A stretch of DNA of 64,000 nt from Acetivibrio mesophilus (GTDB taxonomy: Bacteria > Bacillota > Clostridia > Acetivibrionales > Acetivibrionaceae): assembly GCF_004102745.1 (NCBI RefSeq), contig NZ_RLII01000018.1, forward strand, positions 1 through 64,000, written 5' to 3'. Of this stretch, positions 1 through 8,647 are shown piece by piece. A model generated the notes under the pieces. That model was not told the origin of the DNA. It did not search any database and saw nothing but the letters and a program-made list of their open reading frames with translations. Each line of letters opens with the position of its first letter. Position 1 is the stretch's first letter. The translations under genes and the position numbers were made by a program.

Positions 1-294
1 GTAGATTAGAGAACTACATTTAAAAGCATTCACCCCCACCGCCCTCAAGGGCTCGTCCTCATCGCCGGACGGGCTAGACCTCACAAAATTAAAAGCGGTG
101 AGAAAAAGGACAGAATACCCTATTATAATCAATTATGGCCAAATCGAATCAAATTTATGTATAAAACTCGGCAAAACTGGCAATAATATATAATGAAGAA
201 ATGATTTAAGGTAACATTCTGTAAACTTCAAAAATTCAAAATTTCTTGCTAAGGAGGATTGTAAAAATTCCGATACACAAAATTATTTACATTA
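1..294. other. intergenic region, no gene seen
   Basis: Apart from the GC-rich structured patch at 26-84, this stretch is AT-rich and shows no convincing reading frame, tRNA or promoter. An SD-like AAGGAGG at 251-257 is not followed by a plausible gene. The plus-strand frame running on from here is antisense to the MerR-type gene and is treated as a shadow. Confidence 0.6.
26..84 (-). ncRNA. GC-rich structured RNA candidate, possibly 5' part of a HEARO/omegaRNA
   Basis: Read on the minus strand this is a compact GC-rich patch in very AT-rich surroundings. It can fold into a 5-bp hairpin (54-58 with 67-71, 8-nt loop containing GAUGA) followed directly by a GCCC-UUGA-GGGC hairpin (41-52) and a G-rich tail GGUGGGGGUGAAUGC. 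From memory this arrangement resembles the 5' region of HEARO (omegaRNA), the guide RNA of IscB/IsrB elements. No alignment was made. Any associated IscB-like gene would lie to the left of the window on the minus strand. Any other structured RNA or a repeat fragment is possible. Confidence 0.3.
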
Positions 295-331
295 CCAAAA
301 CAAAAGGGGCAGTAGTCCCCTTTTGTTTTGG
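295..331. terminator. bidirectional rho-independent terminator
   Basis: A perfect 15-bp inverted repeat (CCAAAACAAAAGGGG with its complement, 7-nt loop) begins directly after the stop codon of the minus-strand MerR-type gene. The A/T-rich outer stem supplies U-rich tracts in both directions. It most likely ends the MerR-type transcript. Confidence 0.8.
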
Positions 332-904
332 TTATTTAAAAACCTTTTTTTTAAGGCGTTTTAACAGACCATCTTTGTTTTTTTCTCTCCACATTCCTAT
401 AGAGCGGTCAACATTTTCAAAATGCTTGTCAAGCTTACTTTCAAGCCTCCTGACATTATTTTCAAAACATGCCCCGAGCTCAAGCTTAGTTTTATTGAGC
501 TCGTTGCTCATATGCTCCTTTGCCAACTCTACCTCTACAGAAAAGCTGTTGGTCAGCTGCTTTTCGAATTCTTGGAAGAAAGTTTTTATATCAAGGGTAC
601 TTTCGGTGTAATTTGGCTTTGCTACAGGTACAGTAATATCCTCAGTCACGACTGGGGGAGGTTCTGTTATCACATTTTCCGATTGCAGAATTTTTTTTAT
701 AGCCTTAATCTCGAGTCCTTCATCCCTCATAGCCTTAATCTTATACATAATATTGGCAAGTTCTGGCGTATAGTACCGTCTACCCCTTTTGTCCTTTGGG
801 ACATACAGATTGAACTCCCTTTCATAATATCTTAAAGTATGATCGGTAACATTGAGATATCTGCTAAGCTCTGTGATGGAATAACGGTCTTTTAAAACTT
901 CCAC
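332..904 (-). CDS. MerR-type HTH protein with coiled-coil C-terminus
   Basis: The first 75 or so residues form a MerR-like winged helix-turn-helix: YSITELSRYLNV, then LRYYEREF, then a RRYYTPEL wing. A polar stretch rich in Pro, Val and Thr (about 78-98) follows, then a long charged helical region (about 105-175) that looks like a coiled coil, and a Lys-rich end. There is no metal-binding Cys pair or effector domain, so a classical MerR sensor is unlikely. The layout recalls RacA and the MerR-HTH/DUF3967 proteins of Firmicutes, which act in chromosome organisation or plasmid functions; that is only an analogy. The GTG start has GGAGG seven bases upstream. The gene is transcribed alone toward a strong terminator. 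Confidence 0.75.
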   Translation of the reverse strand: MEVLKDRYSITELSRYLNVTDHTLRYYEREFNLYVPKDKRGRRYYTPELANIMYKIKAMRDEGLEIKAIKKILQSENVITEPPPVVTEDITVPVAKPNYTESTLDIKTFFQEFEKQLTNSFSVEVELAKEHMSNELNKTKLELGACFENNVRRLESKLDKHFENVDRSIGMWREKNKDGLLKRLKKKVFK

Positions 905-1115
905 TTAAATACCTCCATTTCTTTTTTTGAAGCATATTTATAAAGCTGGTTAGCTGCAAATTTAGAAAACTATACTTTCTGGAAACAAACAGTTCATTGC
1001 ATTTCGATATAGCCCATAGATCATTTGTACCAAGGGGCACAATAAACTAATACCTTTGTAATGAAGGCAAGTACTATAATAACACCAATACCTTATTGTG
1101 TAAATGTTTAGACGA

Positions 1116-2072
1116 TTATTTTCTCAATATTTCCAGAACGGATTTCATGTCACCGGGTATTGGCGCAGTAAGTTCAAGGGTTTTTTTGGTGAAAGGATGC
1201 AAAAAGACAGCCCTTGTGGAGTGAAGTGCTTGCCTGTCAAGGATTTCGGGGGTTATGAAAGAAAGACTGTTTCGGGTAATATAGGATTCATTGCCCAAAA
1301 CAGAGTCGGGAGTATCGGCGAAAGGGTATAGGGTATCACCGATAAGAGGATGACCGATGGCTTGGCAGTGAACCCTTATCTGATGAGTCCTTCCGGTCTC
1401 CAGTCTGAATTTAACCAATGTAGCGTCATTTAGACGCTCCAGTACCGTATAGTGAGTCACGGCAGGGTCCCCATCAGCAGAAATATGCCTTAGCATTATG
1501 CTTCCGGGTTTTCTGGCAATGGGAAGATCTATTGTCCCACTGTCGCTATCTAAGACATTGTGCACAATACCAATGTACTCTTTGAGAAAGGTTTTGTCAT
1601 TCATCTGACGAATAAGGAATTCTTGGGAATAAGGATTTTTGGCAAATATAATAATACCGGAGGTATCTCTGTCCAGTCTTATAACCGGGCGAACCTTTTT
1701 AATGATCCCCTTTTTCTTAAGATGAAACGATATGGCATTGGCAAGGGTACCGGTGGGGTGCGAAGATGTAGGATGTACAACGATGCCGGGCTGTTTGTTC
1801 AAAGCAATAAAGGCCTCATCTTCATAGATTATATCTATGGGTATGTCCTGAGGCTCAGTGAGCATGGATGACTCATCAAAGTCCAGGTCCACTTCGATAA
1901 TATCTTTTTCGCAGACAGTGGCATTGACATAAACAGGAGATTGGTTGCATAGAATTTTACCCTGATACTTTAGCTTTTTAATGAGCCTTTCGGAAAGCTT
2001 AAGCTGGTTTTTCAATATATATTTTACGGTCTTACCCGAGGTTTCTTTATCAACTGTATATTTTAAATTCAA
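1116..2072 (-). CDS. RluA/RluD family 23S rRNA pseudouridine synthase
   Basis: This 318-residue protein has an N-terminal S4-like RNA-binding region (about residues 15-60) and an RluA-type pseudouridine synthase domain. The catalytic motif RLDRDTSG contains the nucleophilic Asp that attacks the target uridine. TGRTHQIRVHCQAIGHPLIGD is the usual C-terminal family block, interrupted nowhere. It is expected to isomerise uridines in large-subunit rRNA. RluD is a common label, but firmicute paralogues such as YlyB, YjbO and YhcT cannot be told apart by eye. Translation starts at TTG with GGTGATAA upstream. It is a single gene with 210 bases to its minus-strand neighbour. Confidence 0.9.
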   Translation of the reverse strand: MNLKYTVDKETSGKTVKYILKNQLKLSERLIKKLKYQGKILCNQSPVYVNATVCEKDIIEVDLDFDESSMLTEPQDIPIDIIYEDEAFIALNKQPGIVVHPTSSHPTGTLANAISFHLKKKGIIKKVRPVIRLDRDTSGIIIFAKNPYSQEFLIRQMNDKTFLKEYIGIVHNVLDSDSGTIDLPIARKPGSIMLRHISADGDPAVTHYTVLERLNDATLVKFRLETGRTHQIRVHCQAIGHPLIGDTLYPFADTPDSVLGNESYITRNSLSFITPEILDRQALHSTRAVFLHPFTKKTLELTAPIPGDMKSVLEILRK

Positions 2073-2163
2073 ATGTTATCACCATATAAATATTATTACA
2101 GCATAGTCAAAAATTCAAGGCTTAATGAAGTCCTATGCAACAAGGGGACTTTTGAAAATTGGA

Positions 2164-2955
2164 TTAAGTGTTTGTCGGATCAATTAAATACTTCTTTACT
2201 GCAGTATGGGCATGATAATTTATTATAAGACCTATTGTCGCTGAGGATAAAAATGCAAAACCCAATATGCCTACAGGCAGGAAAATTGATAATAGAATTA
2301 TTAATCCTAAACATAATAAATAGACAAAAAAGTTCTTAATGAAGTTTATTATTGTAAGTATAAATGCGTTTTTATATACTTGCAAAACCGTCAGATTAAT
2401 TGTAACCATAATCTGATATATGTACATGTGCATTATTGAAAAGAATACGAATTCAAGCAAAACCAAACAATATACAGCTATACCGATTATGCTTGTCTGG
2501 GCGCGGAAAAAATTCAGTTCATAAAGCAAAACAGCTGTTATAGCTATATCAATTAATGATACCATCAAGCTCTGCTTCCAATTTTTCTTTGATTGTTTAA
2601 CAAAATCACTGAGAATGAAGGCATGTTCTTCTCTTGCAAAGTTTCTCAGAATATAAGTAAAACCAGCTTGAAAAGGACCGACTGTAACTATGGGTACACA
2701 TACCAGAAGACTAATTGTAATATATCCTATATAATAGTTTAGACTTAACAATTCCTTATCATTGGTAAAGAAATAACTGCTGAAGAAAAATGCAATTAAA
2801 ATTGCCGGAAGATTTAATATAATACTCATCAGGTTCAGCAAAACTATATTGGTAAACTTATCCGTATAAATATCAATAAACTTTTTTAGTCTGGATCTGT
2901 TATCTTTCTTTTCTAACTCCTGTGATTTAAAGGGTTCATTTGAAAGACTCGACAT
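2164..2955 (-). CDS. YesL family (DUF624) membrane protein
   Basis: This is a DUF624/YesL-type integral membrane protein of 263 residues with about six hydrophobic segments. YesL proteins are typically found beside carbohydrate ABC transporters and YesM/YesN systems for pectin or rhamnogalacturonan. Here the gene is divergent from exactly such a transporter, separated by about 270 bases. Its molecular function is unknown. I prefer the ATG at 2955. A GTG twelve bases further upstream is also in frame, but it sits almost on top of the only SD-like AAAGGA. Confidence in the family is good; confidence in the start is moderate. Confidence 0.8.
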   Translation of the reverse strand: MSSLSNEPFKSQELEKKDNRSRLKKFIDIYTDKFTNIVLLNLMSIILNLPAILIAFFFSSYFFTNDKELLSLNYYIGYITISLLVCVPIVTVGPFQAGFTYILRNFAREEHAFILSDFVKQSKKNWKQSLMVSLIDIAITAVLLYELNFFRAQTSIIGIAVYCLVLLEFVFFSIMHMYIYQIMVTINLTVLQVYKNAFILTIINFIKNFFVYLLCLGLIILLSIFLPVGILGFAFLSSATIGLIINYHAHTAVKKYLIDPTNT

Positions 2956-3226
2956 TTTGCTTTGCACATCCTTTAAGGTTAATTCTTAAATTGCTTATTT
3001 CCATTTCCTATGAAGGGGATGAAGCAATAATCATTCTATCAAGTGTAGCTAATATATTCAATGGAAAATAAGATCAAATTCTGCTAATGTAAAAAATATG
3101 AACAAAACAACAAAATTGTCATGTAGAAATCAGGTAGCAATTTTTATAACATTTTGAAGTAAGGCAACTTGAGATAAATCAGAGTAGAACAGAAATGATT
3201 TTGCATGTTTAAAAGGAGAGAGAAAA

Positions 3227-4174
3227 ATGAGTACGAACACAACAGTTGTTGCTGAAAAAGGGATGGTAAAACAGAAAAGTCGTAGTGAGTTTGCTAGAAA
3301 ATTCCATCGCCAAAAACCTATTCTCATTCTTTTGATTCCGGGGATACTATGGTATATTATATTTAAATATACCCCAATGCTTGGAGCATTGGCAGCATTC
3401 ACTGATTATGGAACAAAAGCTAAAATATCTTTTATTGGCTTTGAGAATTTTATACAACTATTTACATCCCCTGGATTTTGGGGAGCTTTTCGTAACACTT
3501 TAATTATCAGCTTTTGTAATTTGCTATTTTATTTTCCGCTTCCGATTATTCTAGCACTTTTAATGAATGAACTCATATTTGTAAGACTCAAACGACTTGT
3601 GCAGTTTATTGTTTATATACCGCACTTCTTTTCTTGGGTTGTAGTAGGAGCAATATTTGCAATGCTATTGTCGCCTAGTGAAGGTATTGTAAATCAGATA
3701 ATCATGTCTTTAGGAGGAGACCCGATATATTTTATGGCTGACCAGAATTGGTTCAGATCGGTGCTTGTGGGATCATATATGTGGAGAGACGTGGGTTACG
3801 GTACTATTATTTATATTGCTACAATTTCCACTATTGATGTTCAGCTATATGATGCGGCTACTGTCGATGGAGCTGGATATTGGCAGAAAATGCTGTATGT
3901 TACGTTGCCGTCTTTGAAAAGCACTATTGCAACTGTTCTCCTGCTTACTGTTGCGCGTGTACTTCTTATATTCGAACAGGTGCTTGTCATGTATGTACCA
4001 TCTGTTTACAGTGTTAGTGAAGTATTGACTACATATTCATTTACCGAAGGCCTTCTTAATGGAAACATTGGATATGCAACTGCGGTAAGTCTCTTTACAG
4101 CTGTGGTAAGTGCAATATTGGTAATAGGCTGCAATAAAATCAGCAAGAAGTTCCTAGGAGAAGGTATTATTTAA
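3227..4174 (+). CDS. carbohydrate ABC transporter permease, LplB type
   Basis: This is a CUT1-type sugar permease of 315 residues with six membrane spans. The cytoplasmic EAA loop is seen as DAATVDGAGYWQKMLYVTLP (about residues 204-223), which contacts the ATPase. It is closest in style to LplB/YtcP-type permeases, which work with large lipoprotein binding proteins for oligosaccharides. The next gene is its partner permease and the one after that the binding protein. No ATPase gene is nearby, and in Firmicutes such importers usually share an MsmX-like ATPase encoded elsewhere. The start has AAAGGAGAG eight bases upstream. The setting in a pectin locus suggests pectic oligosaccharides as substrate; that is inference. 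Confidence 0.92.
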   Translation: MSTNTTVVAEKGMVKQKSRSEFARKFHRQKPILILLIPGILWYIIFKYTPMLGALAAFTDYGTKAKISFIGFENFIQLFTSPGFWGAFRNTLIISFCNLLFYFPLPIILALLMNELIFVRLKRLVQFIVYIPHFFSWVVVGAIFAMLLSPSEGIVNQIIMSLGGDPIYFMADQNWFRSVLVGSYMWRDVGYGTIIYIATISTIDVQLYDAATVDGAGYWQKMLYVTLPSLKSTIATVLLLTVARVLLIFEQVLVMYVPSVYSVSEVLTTYSFTEGLLNGNIGYATAVSLFTAVVSAILVIGCNKISKKFLGEGII

Positions 4175-4193
4175 TTAACGGGGGGTGAATAAA

Positions 4194-5066
4194 GTGAGTA
4201 GAGAGAGTTCAGGAACACTACAGTATACAAGCGTTGGAAGAAAAGTGTTTAATATAGCAAATGCCTTGTTTTTATTTCTTGTGAGCATGGCAGTTCTTAT
4301 TCCGCTTCTCATTGTAATAGTAACATCTCTTTCGCCGGATTCGGTAGTGGCGAGAGAAGGGTATGTTCTCATTCCTCAGGGAATTACCTTTGAGAACTAC
4401 ACTAAGATATTTAAAAGCGGATATATGTCAGCGTTTCGCAATTCAATTATAGTTACAATTTCTTCCACACTGGTTTCAATGGTACTGACAGTGGTGATGG
4501 GATATGCAATGGCTCAAAAGGATCTTATAGGAAAGAAATTTTTGATAAGGTTCGTTGTTGCCACTATGGTTTTAGATGCGGGTATTATACCGTTTTATCT
4601 GGTTGTAAAGAATTTAGGTATGATAGATAGTTATCTGTCTCTCATTATACCTACAGCAATTTCAACTTATAATCTTATTCTGATGAAGAACTATATGAGC
4701 TCAATACCTACAAGTCTTATCGAAGCAGCAAGAATTGACGGGTGCTCGGAGTTGGGAATTTTGTTCAGGATTGTAATTCCCGTTTCCATACCTATTATCG
4801 CAGCAGTAACATTATTCTATACGGTTTCACATTGGAACAACTACCTTCACGTGGTTATGTTTATTAACGACAGTAGCAAATATACACTTCAGGTTTTATT
4901 AAGACAGCTGATATTCCAATCGGAATCTGCGATTTCATCTGCATCGGCGTTAAATAACTTTAAAATGGCCGTTATGGTAATGACTATGATACCAGTACTG
5001 ATTTTATATCCTTTTATACAGAGATACTTTATATCCGGCATTATGCTGGGATCGATAAAAGAATAA
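4194..5066 (+). CDS. carbohydrate ABC transporter permease, LplC/YtcP type
   Basis: This is the second permease of the importer, about 290 residues with six membrane spans. Its EAA loop EAARIDGCSELGILFRIVIP (residues about 182-201) is typical of CUT1 transporters. A GTG at 4185 is also in frame, but the SD-like GGGGGGTGA then overlaps that codon. The GTG at 4194, six bases after it, is the better start. The gene follows the first permease by about 20 bases and precedes the solute-binding lipoprotein, so the three form one transport operon. Confidence 0.92.
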   Translation: MSRESSGTLQYTSVGRKVFNIANALFLFLVSMAVLIPLLIVIVTSLSPDSVVAREGYVLIPQGITFENYTKIFKSGYMSAFRNSIIVTISSTLVSMVLTVVMGYAMAQKDLIGKKFLIRFVVATMVLDAGIIPFYLVVKNLGMIDSYLSLIIPTAISTYNLILMKNYMSSIPTSLIEAARIDGCSELGILFRIVIPVSIPIIAAVTLFYTVSHWNNYLHVVMFINDSSKYTLQVLLRQLIFQSESAISSASALNNFKMAVMVMTMIPVLILYPFIQRYFISGIMLGSIKE

Positions 5067-5141
5067 TTTTTCTAAGCAACACATTTATTATATAATTATA
5101 AGAAAGGGGAAAAGAAAATGGTTTTGAAAGGAGCAAAAAAA

Positions 5142-6617
5142 ATGCTTTTTGGAAGAAGACTTTCAGCATTGTTGCTTTGTTCTGTAATGTCAGTTTCTTT
5201 ACTTGCCGGATGTCAAAATGATAAGAAGACATCGGAAGATGGAGCAGAGGAAAGGGTTAAGTTGACTTTTTGCATGTCCCAGACAGGTTGGGGAGGAGAA
5301 GCTGTCGACCCTGAACTAATGAAGGAAGTTGAAAAATATATTGAGGAGAAGACAAATACTGATCTGGAAATCATAGCACCTCCACAGAGCAGTTATAATG
5401 ACAAGTTGAATGTTCTTTTGACTTCAGGTGAGATTCCGGATATATTTGTAGTAAGAAAAGCAATGGATAATATTCAGGTTATGGCTTCGAGGGGCTATAC
5501 AATGCCTATGGATGACCTGATAAAAAATGCTCCGGAGATTACGTCACTGGTTGACCCAGAGTATTTAGATTATCTCAAGGTAAATGGAAGCCTTCAGGCT
5601 GTGCCTATGTATGTGCCGATGTCTAAAATCATCTGGCTTAGAAAAGACTTTATGGATCAATATGGAGTAAATCTCTCCGAAACACCTACAACTCAAGAGT
5701 TCTATAATGAGATGAAGAAGTTGGCAGGAAAGGGTATTACACCATTCACATTCCCAAAATTTCTTGATAATCTGCCATTTTTCTTTAATCCTTTTGGTGC
5801 TTACTATGGCATCGGAGTTGATAAAGACGGAAAATATTACGATGGATTCAATACTCCGGAAGCAAGAGAGGCACTTAGCTATGTTGCAAAGCTTTATAAA
5901 GATAAGATTTGGGATCAGGAATTCCTAACCAATGAAAATGCAACCATTAGAGAAAAATTGTTTTCAGGAAAAGCAGCATCCACCATAGACTATTTTAACA
6001 GATATATATATTTTGTTAATGAAAGCGAGAAAGTTAACGCAACTACAGAGTTTGTTCCTATATATGAACTCAAAGGACCTAACGGTCAGGGTGGAAACTT
6101 GAATGAGGCTATTCAGGATGTAATCTGTATCTCCTCAAAGTCAAAACATCCTGAAAAGGCAATGGAAGTAATCAAGTATTATTTCTACTCCCAGGAAGGT
6201 GTCAAGTTAAGGTGCCTTGGGGTAGAGGATAAGCACTACACTATTGAAAACGGTTATATCAAACCTATGGAGAAAGCTTTAAATTCAGGTTATAAATGCG
6301 ATGTAAATCAGTTCTTGTTATACTACCCTAAATTTACAGATTATGGATTCAAATGGGATGAAAGTACAGAGAAATTACTGCCTCGCCAGATGGAACTTGT
6401 GGAAGAAGCAAACAAACACTTAGGACCGAAATATTTGATACCTGGAGGAAAGTCAGACCTTTATGACAAGAATCTATCGGCATATAAGAAAAAGATTGAT
6501 GAGATTTCATCAAAGATTATTCTAGGTACTATTACTGTAGATGAAGGCTATGAAGAATATGAAGCATTCTGGAAGAGCATTAAAGGTGATCAAATGTTAG
6601 AGCAATTAAATAATTAG
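5142..6617 (+). CDS. extracellular solute-binding lipoprotein of a sugar ABC transporter (LplA-like)
   Basis: This secreted lipoprotein of about 491 residues captures the sugar for the two permeases encoded just upstream. The N-terminus has basic residues, a hydrophobic core and a lipobox LLAGC with the lipidated Cys at residue 24. The rest matches the large (about 500 residue) group of CUT1 binding proteins: an early ligand-binding lobe with TFCMSQTGWGG, a later QDVICISS block, and a C-terminal region rich in aromatic residues. Two starts are possible. The ATG at 5142 has GAAAGGAG eight bases upstream and gives a normal signal peptide, so I chose it over the ATG at 5118. The ligand is probably a pectin or rhamnogalacturonan oligosaccharide, judged from the context. 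Confidence 0.92.
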   Translation: MLFGRRLSALLLCSVMSVSLLAGCQNDKKTSEDGAEERVKLTFCMSQTGWGGEAVDPELMKEVEKYIEEKTNTDLEIIAPPQSSYNDKLNVLLTSGEIPDIFVVRKAMDNIQVMASRGYTMPMDDLIKNAPEITSLVDPEYLDYLKVNGSLQAVPMYVPMSKIIWLRKDFMDQYGVNLSETPTTQEFYNEMKKLAGKGITPFTFPKFLDNLPFFFNPFGAYYGIGVDKDGKYYDGFNTPEAREALSYVAKLYKDKIWDQEFLTNENATIREKLFSGKAASTIDYFNRYIYFVNESEKVNATTEFVPIYELKGPNGQGGNLNEAIQDVICISSKSKHPEKAMEVIKYYFYSQEGVKLRCLGVEDKHYTIENGYIKPMEKALNSGYKCDVNQFLLYYPKFTDYGFKWDESTEKLLPRQMELVEEANKHLGPKYLIPGGKSDLYDKNLSAYKKKIDEISSKIILGTITVDEGYEEYEAFWKSIKGDQMLEQLNN

Positions 6618-6667
6618 TATCCTCTTTCAATATAAAAATATATATTCTTGAACTTGTAGTTGAGGCT

Positions 6668-6708
6668 GCAGGATGCGGGATAATCTCTCATCCTGCAATT
6701 TCATTTTA
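6668..6708 (+). terminator. probable terminator of the ABC transporter operon
   Basis: GCAGGATG at 6668-6675 pairs perfectly with CATCCTGC at 6689-6696 around a 13-base loop, followed by a modest T-rich stretch. It separates the transporter operon from the YesM/YesN pair. Confidence 0.6.
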
Positions 6709-6823
6709 GATATAGTGGCAGTCAAAGTAATTGAGATAATGTAGGCCAGACATTCCATTCATCTTTATGTATACCTGTGATATAATAAATTTATAGTGTT
6801 TTATTAGGTTGGGGTTTTAGTTT

Positions 6824-8647
6824 ATGAGGCGTAATTATAATGCTGAGGTTAAACAAATCAAAAGTGATCATAGAATATTTACTACAAAGAAAAAGATCAT
6901 TTTCTACTTCTTTATAGCTGCCCTTATTATCTTCTTTATTTTTAACTGGATGTTTTACAGGATGTATTCAGAGAATATTGAGCAGATTTTAATCACAGAA
7001 AGCAAAAACGGATTAAGCAAGACAATGGAATATGTAGACATGATTATAAAAAACATGGAGTACACTGCCGATGTTGTGCAAAATAATCTTCAAATACAGA
7101 ACAAGCTTGAGAATGGGGACCAGGACAAACCCAATGATTATTTTGTCGACAAGGATATTGTAGATACCCTTAAAAGTATTGTTACGTATTCTTCCAATAG
7201 CGCTGCTTCCATTGACCTGTATCTTTATATAAGCAAAAAGCTGTATACCAGTGATTATGGCGTCTATTCCGAGCAGCCGAGAGAAGTGACGGATTATTAT
7301 AGGGAGCTTGTGGATAAGAAATTCTTTCTAACGGATGGATACCGCAAAAAGCTTGGTTTCTTACCGGACAGAAACTACGAGCAAATCACTATGATAAGAC
7401 CTATGTATGTATTGTCTACCGGTGCAAAATCCGGGGTACTGGCGGTGAATTTCGATAAGTATTATATCAAGAATATCATTCGCAGCAAATCCGAATACAA
7501 TAATATGATTTTGGACAGCAGCAATAACACAATGATTAGCACTTTTATAGATAAAAACGTATTTGTTCAAGAGCAAATAGAAAATCTTAAATCCTATTTT
7601 GAGGGAGAAAGTGGAGAAAAATTGTGCTGGATTGATGGAGAAAAGTATGTTCTGGTATACGATACATCAAAATACTCCGGTTGGAAGTATGTAACCTTAG
7701 TTCCCGCAAGCTCATCAATGCAGCAAATGACAGAACTTAGAAACTCTATATTTATTCTTTTTCTCATTATGAATGTGGTAACTGCAGCTACTCTTATTCT
7801 TCTGCTATCCAAGACTGTTTACAGAAAACTGAACAGGCTAATCGTCTCCATGAGACAATTGGAAAAGGGAAATTTCAATATACACATCAGGCATAAAGAT
7901 ACAGATGAGTTTGGATTTATTTATTCCAGATTTAATGATATGGTGGAGAAAATACGTTATCTCTTTGGAGAGCTTTACACGCAGAAACTACTGCAGAAAG
8001 ACGCGGAATTGAAGCTTTTGCAGTCAAAAATCAATCCTCACTTTATATATAATATTTTTGACAATATGAACTGGCTGATTCAATTGGAGCGGTATGAAGA
8101 GCTTGAAATATTGGTAGACTCCGTATCAACTTATTTCAAACGCAGCCTCAACGCAGGGAAAGATTTTATCTCGGTGGCAGATACTCTACAGCAGTTGGAG
8201 AGTTATGTCAAGATACAAAAAATCCGCTTTAAAGACCGTTTTGAATGCACTTTTGATTTTGATGATGAAATTATTGAAATGATGATACCAAATTTTATGC
8301 TGCAGCCTCTGTTGGAAAACGCTATCTGTCACGGTGTAGAGCCGAAGACAGGAGAAAGCCTGATACAGGTCAAAGGAATCAGGATTCGTAACAAGGTCTT
8401 CTTTACAATTGAGGATGATGGCGCAGGCATAAACTCCGATACATTGAAAAAAATCTCCGACTTTCTCGCAAACGACAAGGTCGATGAAGATAATTATTTT
8501 GCTCTTGCAAATATCAATAGACGCATCAAGCTTTACTATGGCGAAGAATACGGTCTGAGCATACGCAGTACTGAGAGTGTTGGGACTAAGGTTACAGTTA
8601 TTATACCTTTTAATTTTAATAAGCCTTTGGAGGGGAAGTTATGCTAA
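6824..8647 (+). CDS. YesM-type sensor histidine kinase
   Basis: The protein has 607 residues. Membrane spans lie at about 26-45 and 307-327 and enclose an extracytoplasmic sensor region. A HAMP-like linker follows (about 330-380), then a His_kinase (PF06580) region with the phospho-accepting His406 in INPHFIYN, and a GHKL ATPase with LENAICHG and EDDGAGI. This is the firmicute YesM class, which controls carbohydrate uptake together with an AraC-type response regulator. The next gene is that regulator and overlaps the end by 7 bases, so the two are translationally coupled. The likely signal is the sugar handled by the upstream importer. The SD is weak (GGTTGGGG, somewhat distant). Confidence 0.92.
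   Translation: MRRNYNAEVKQIKSDHRIFTTKKKIIFYFFIAALIIFFIFNWMFYRMYSENIEQILITESKNGLSKTMEYVDMIIKNMEYTADVVQNNLQIQNKLENGDQDKPNDYFVDKDIVDTLKSIVTYSSNSAASIDLYLYISKKLYTSDYGVYSEQPREVTDYYRELVDKKFFLTDGYRKKLGFLPDRNYEQITMIRPMYVLSTGAKSGVLAVNFDKYYIKNIIRSKSEYNNMILDSSNNTMISTFIDKNVFVQEQIENLKSYFEGESGEKLCWIDGEKYVLVYDTSKYSGWKYVTLVPASSSMQQMTELRNSIFILFLIMNVVTAATLILLLSKTVYRKLNRLIVSMRQLEKGNFNIHIRHKDTDEFGFIYSRFNDMVEKIRYLFGELYTQKLLQKDAELKLLQSKINPHFIYNIFDNMNWLIQLERYEELEILVDSVSTYFKRSLNAGKDFISVADTLQQLESYVKIQKIRFKDRFECTFDFDDEIIEMMIPNFMLQPLLENAICHGVEPKTGESLIQVKGIRIRNKVFFTIEDDGAGINSDTLKKISDFLANDKVDEDNYFALANINRRIKLYYGEEYGLSIRSTESVGTKVTVIIPFNFNKPLEGKLC

Noticed and set aside
1104-1871. Plus-strand open frames inside the pseudouridine synthase gene
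   Set aside because: They are antisense to a gene with complete family motifs, have no SD and encode no recognisable protein.
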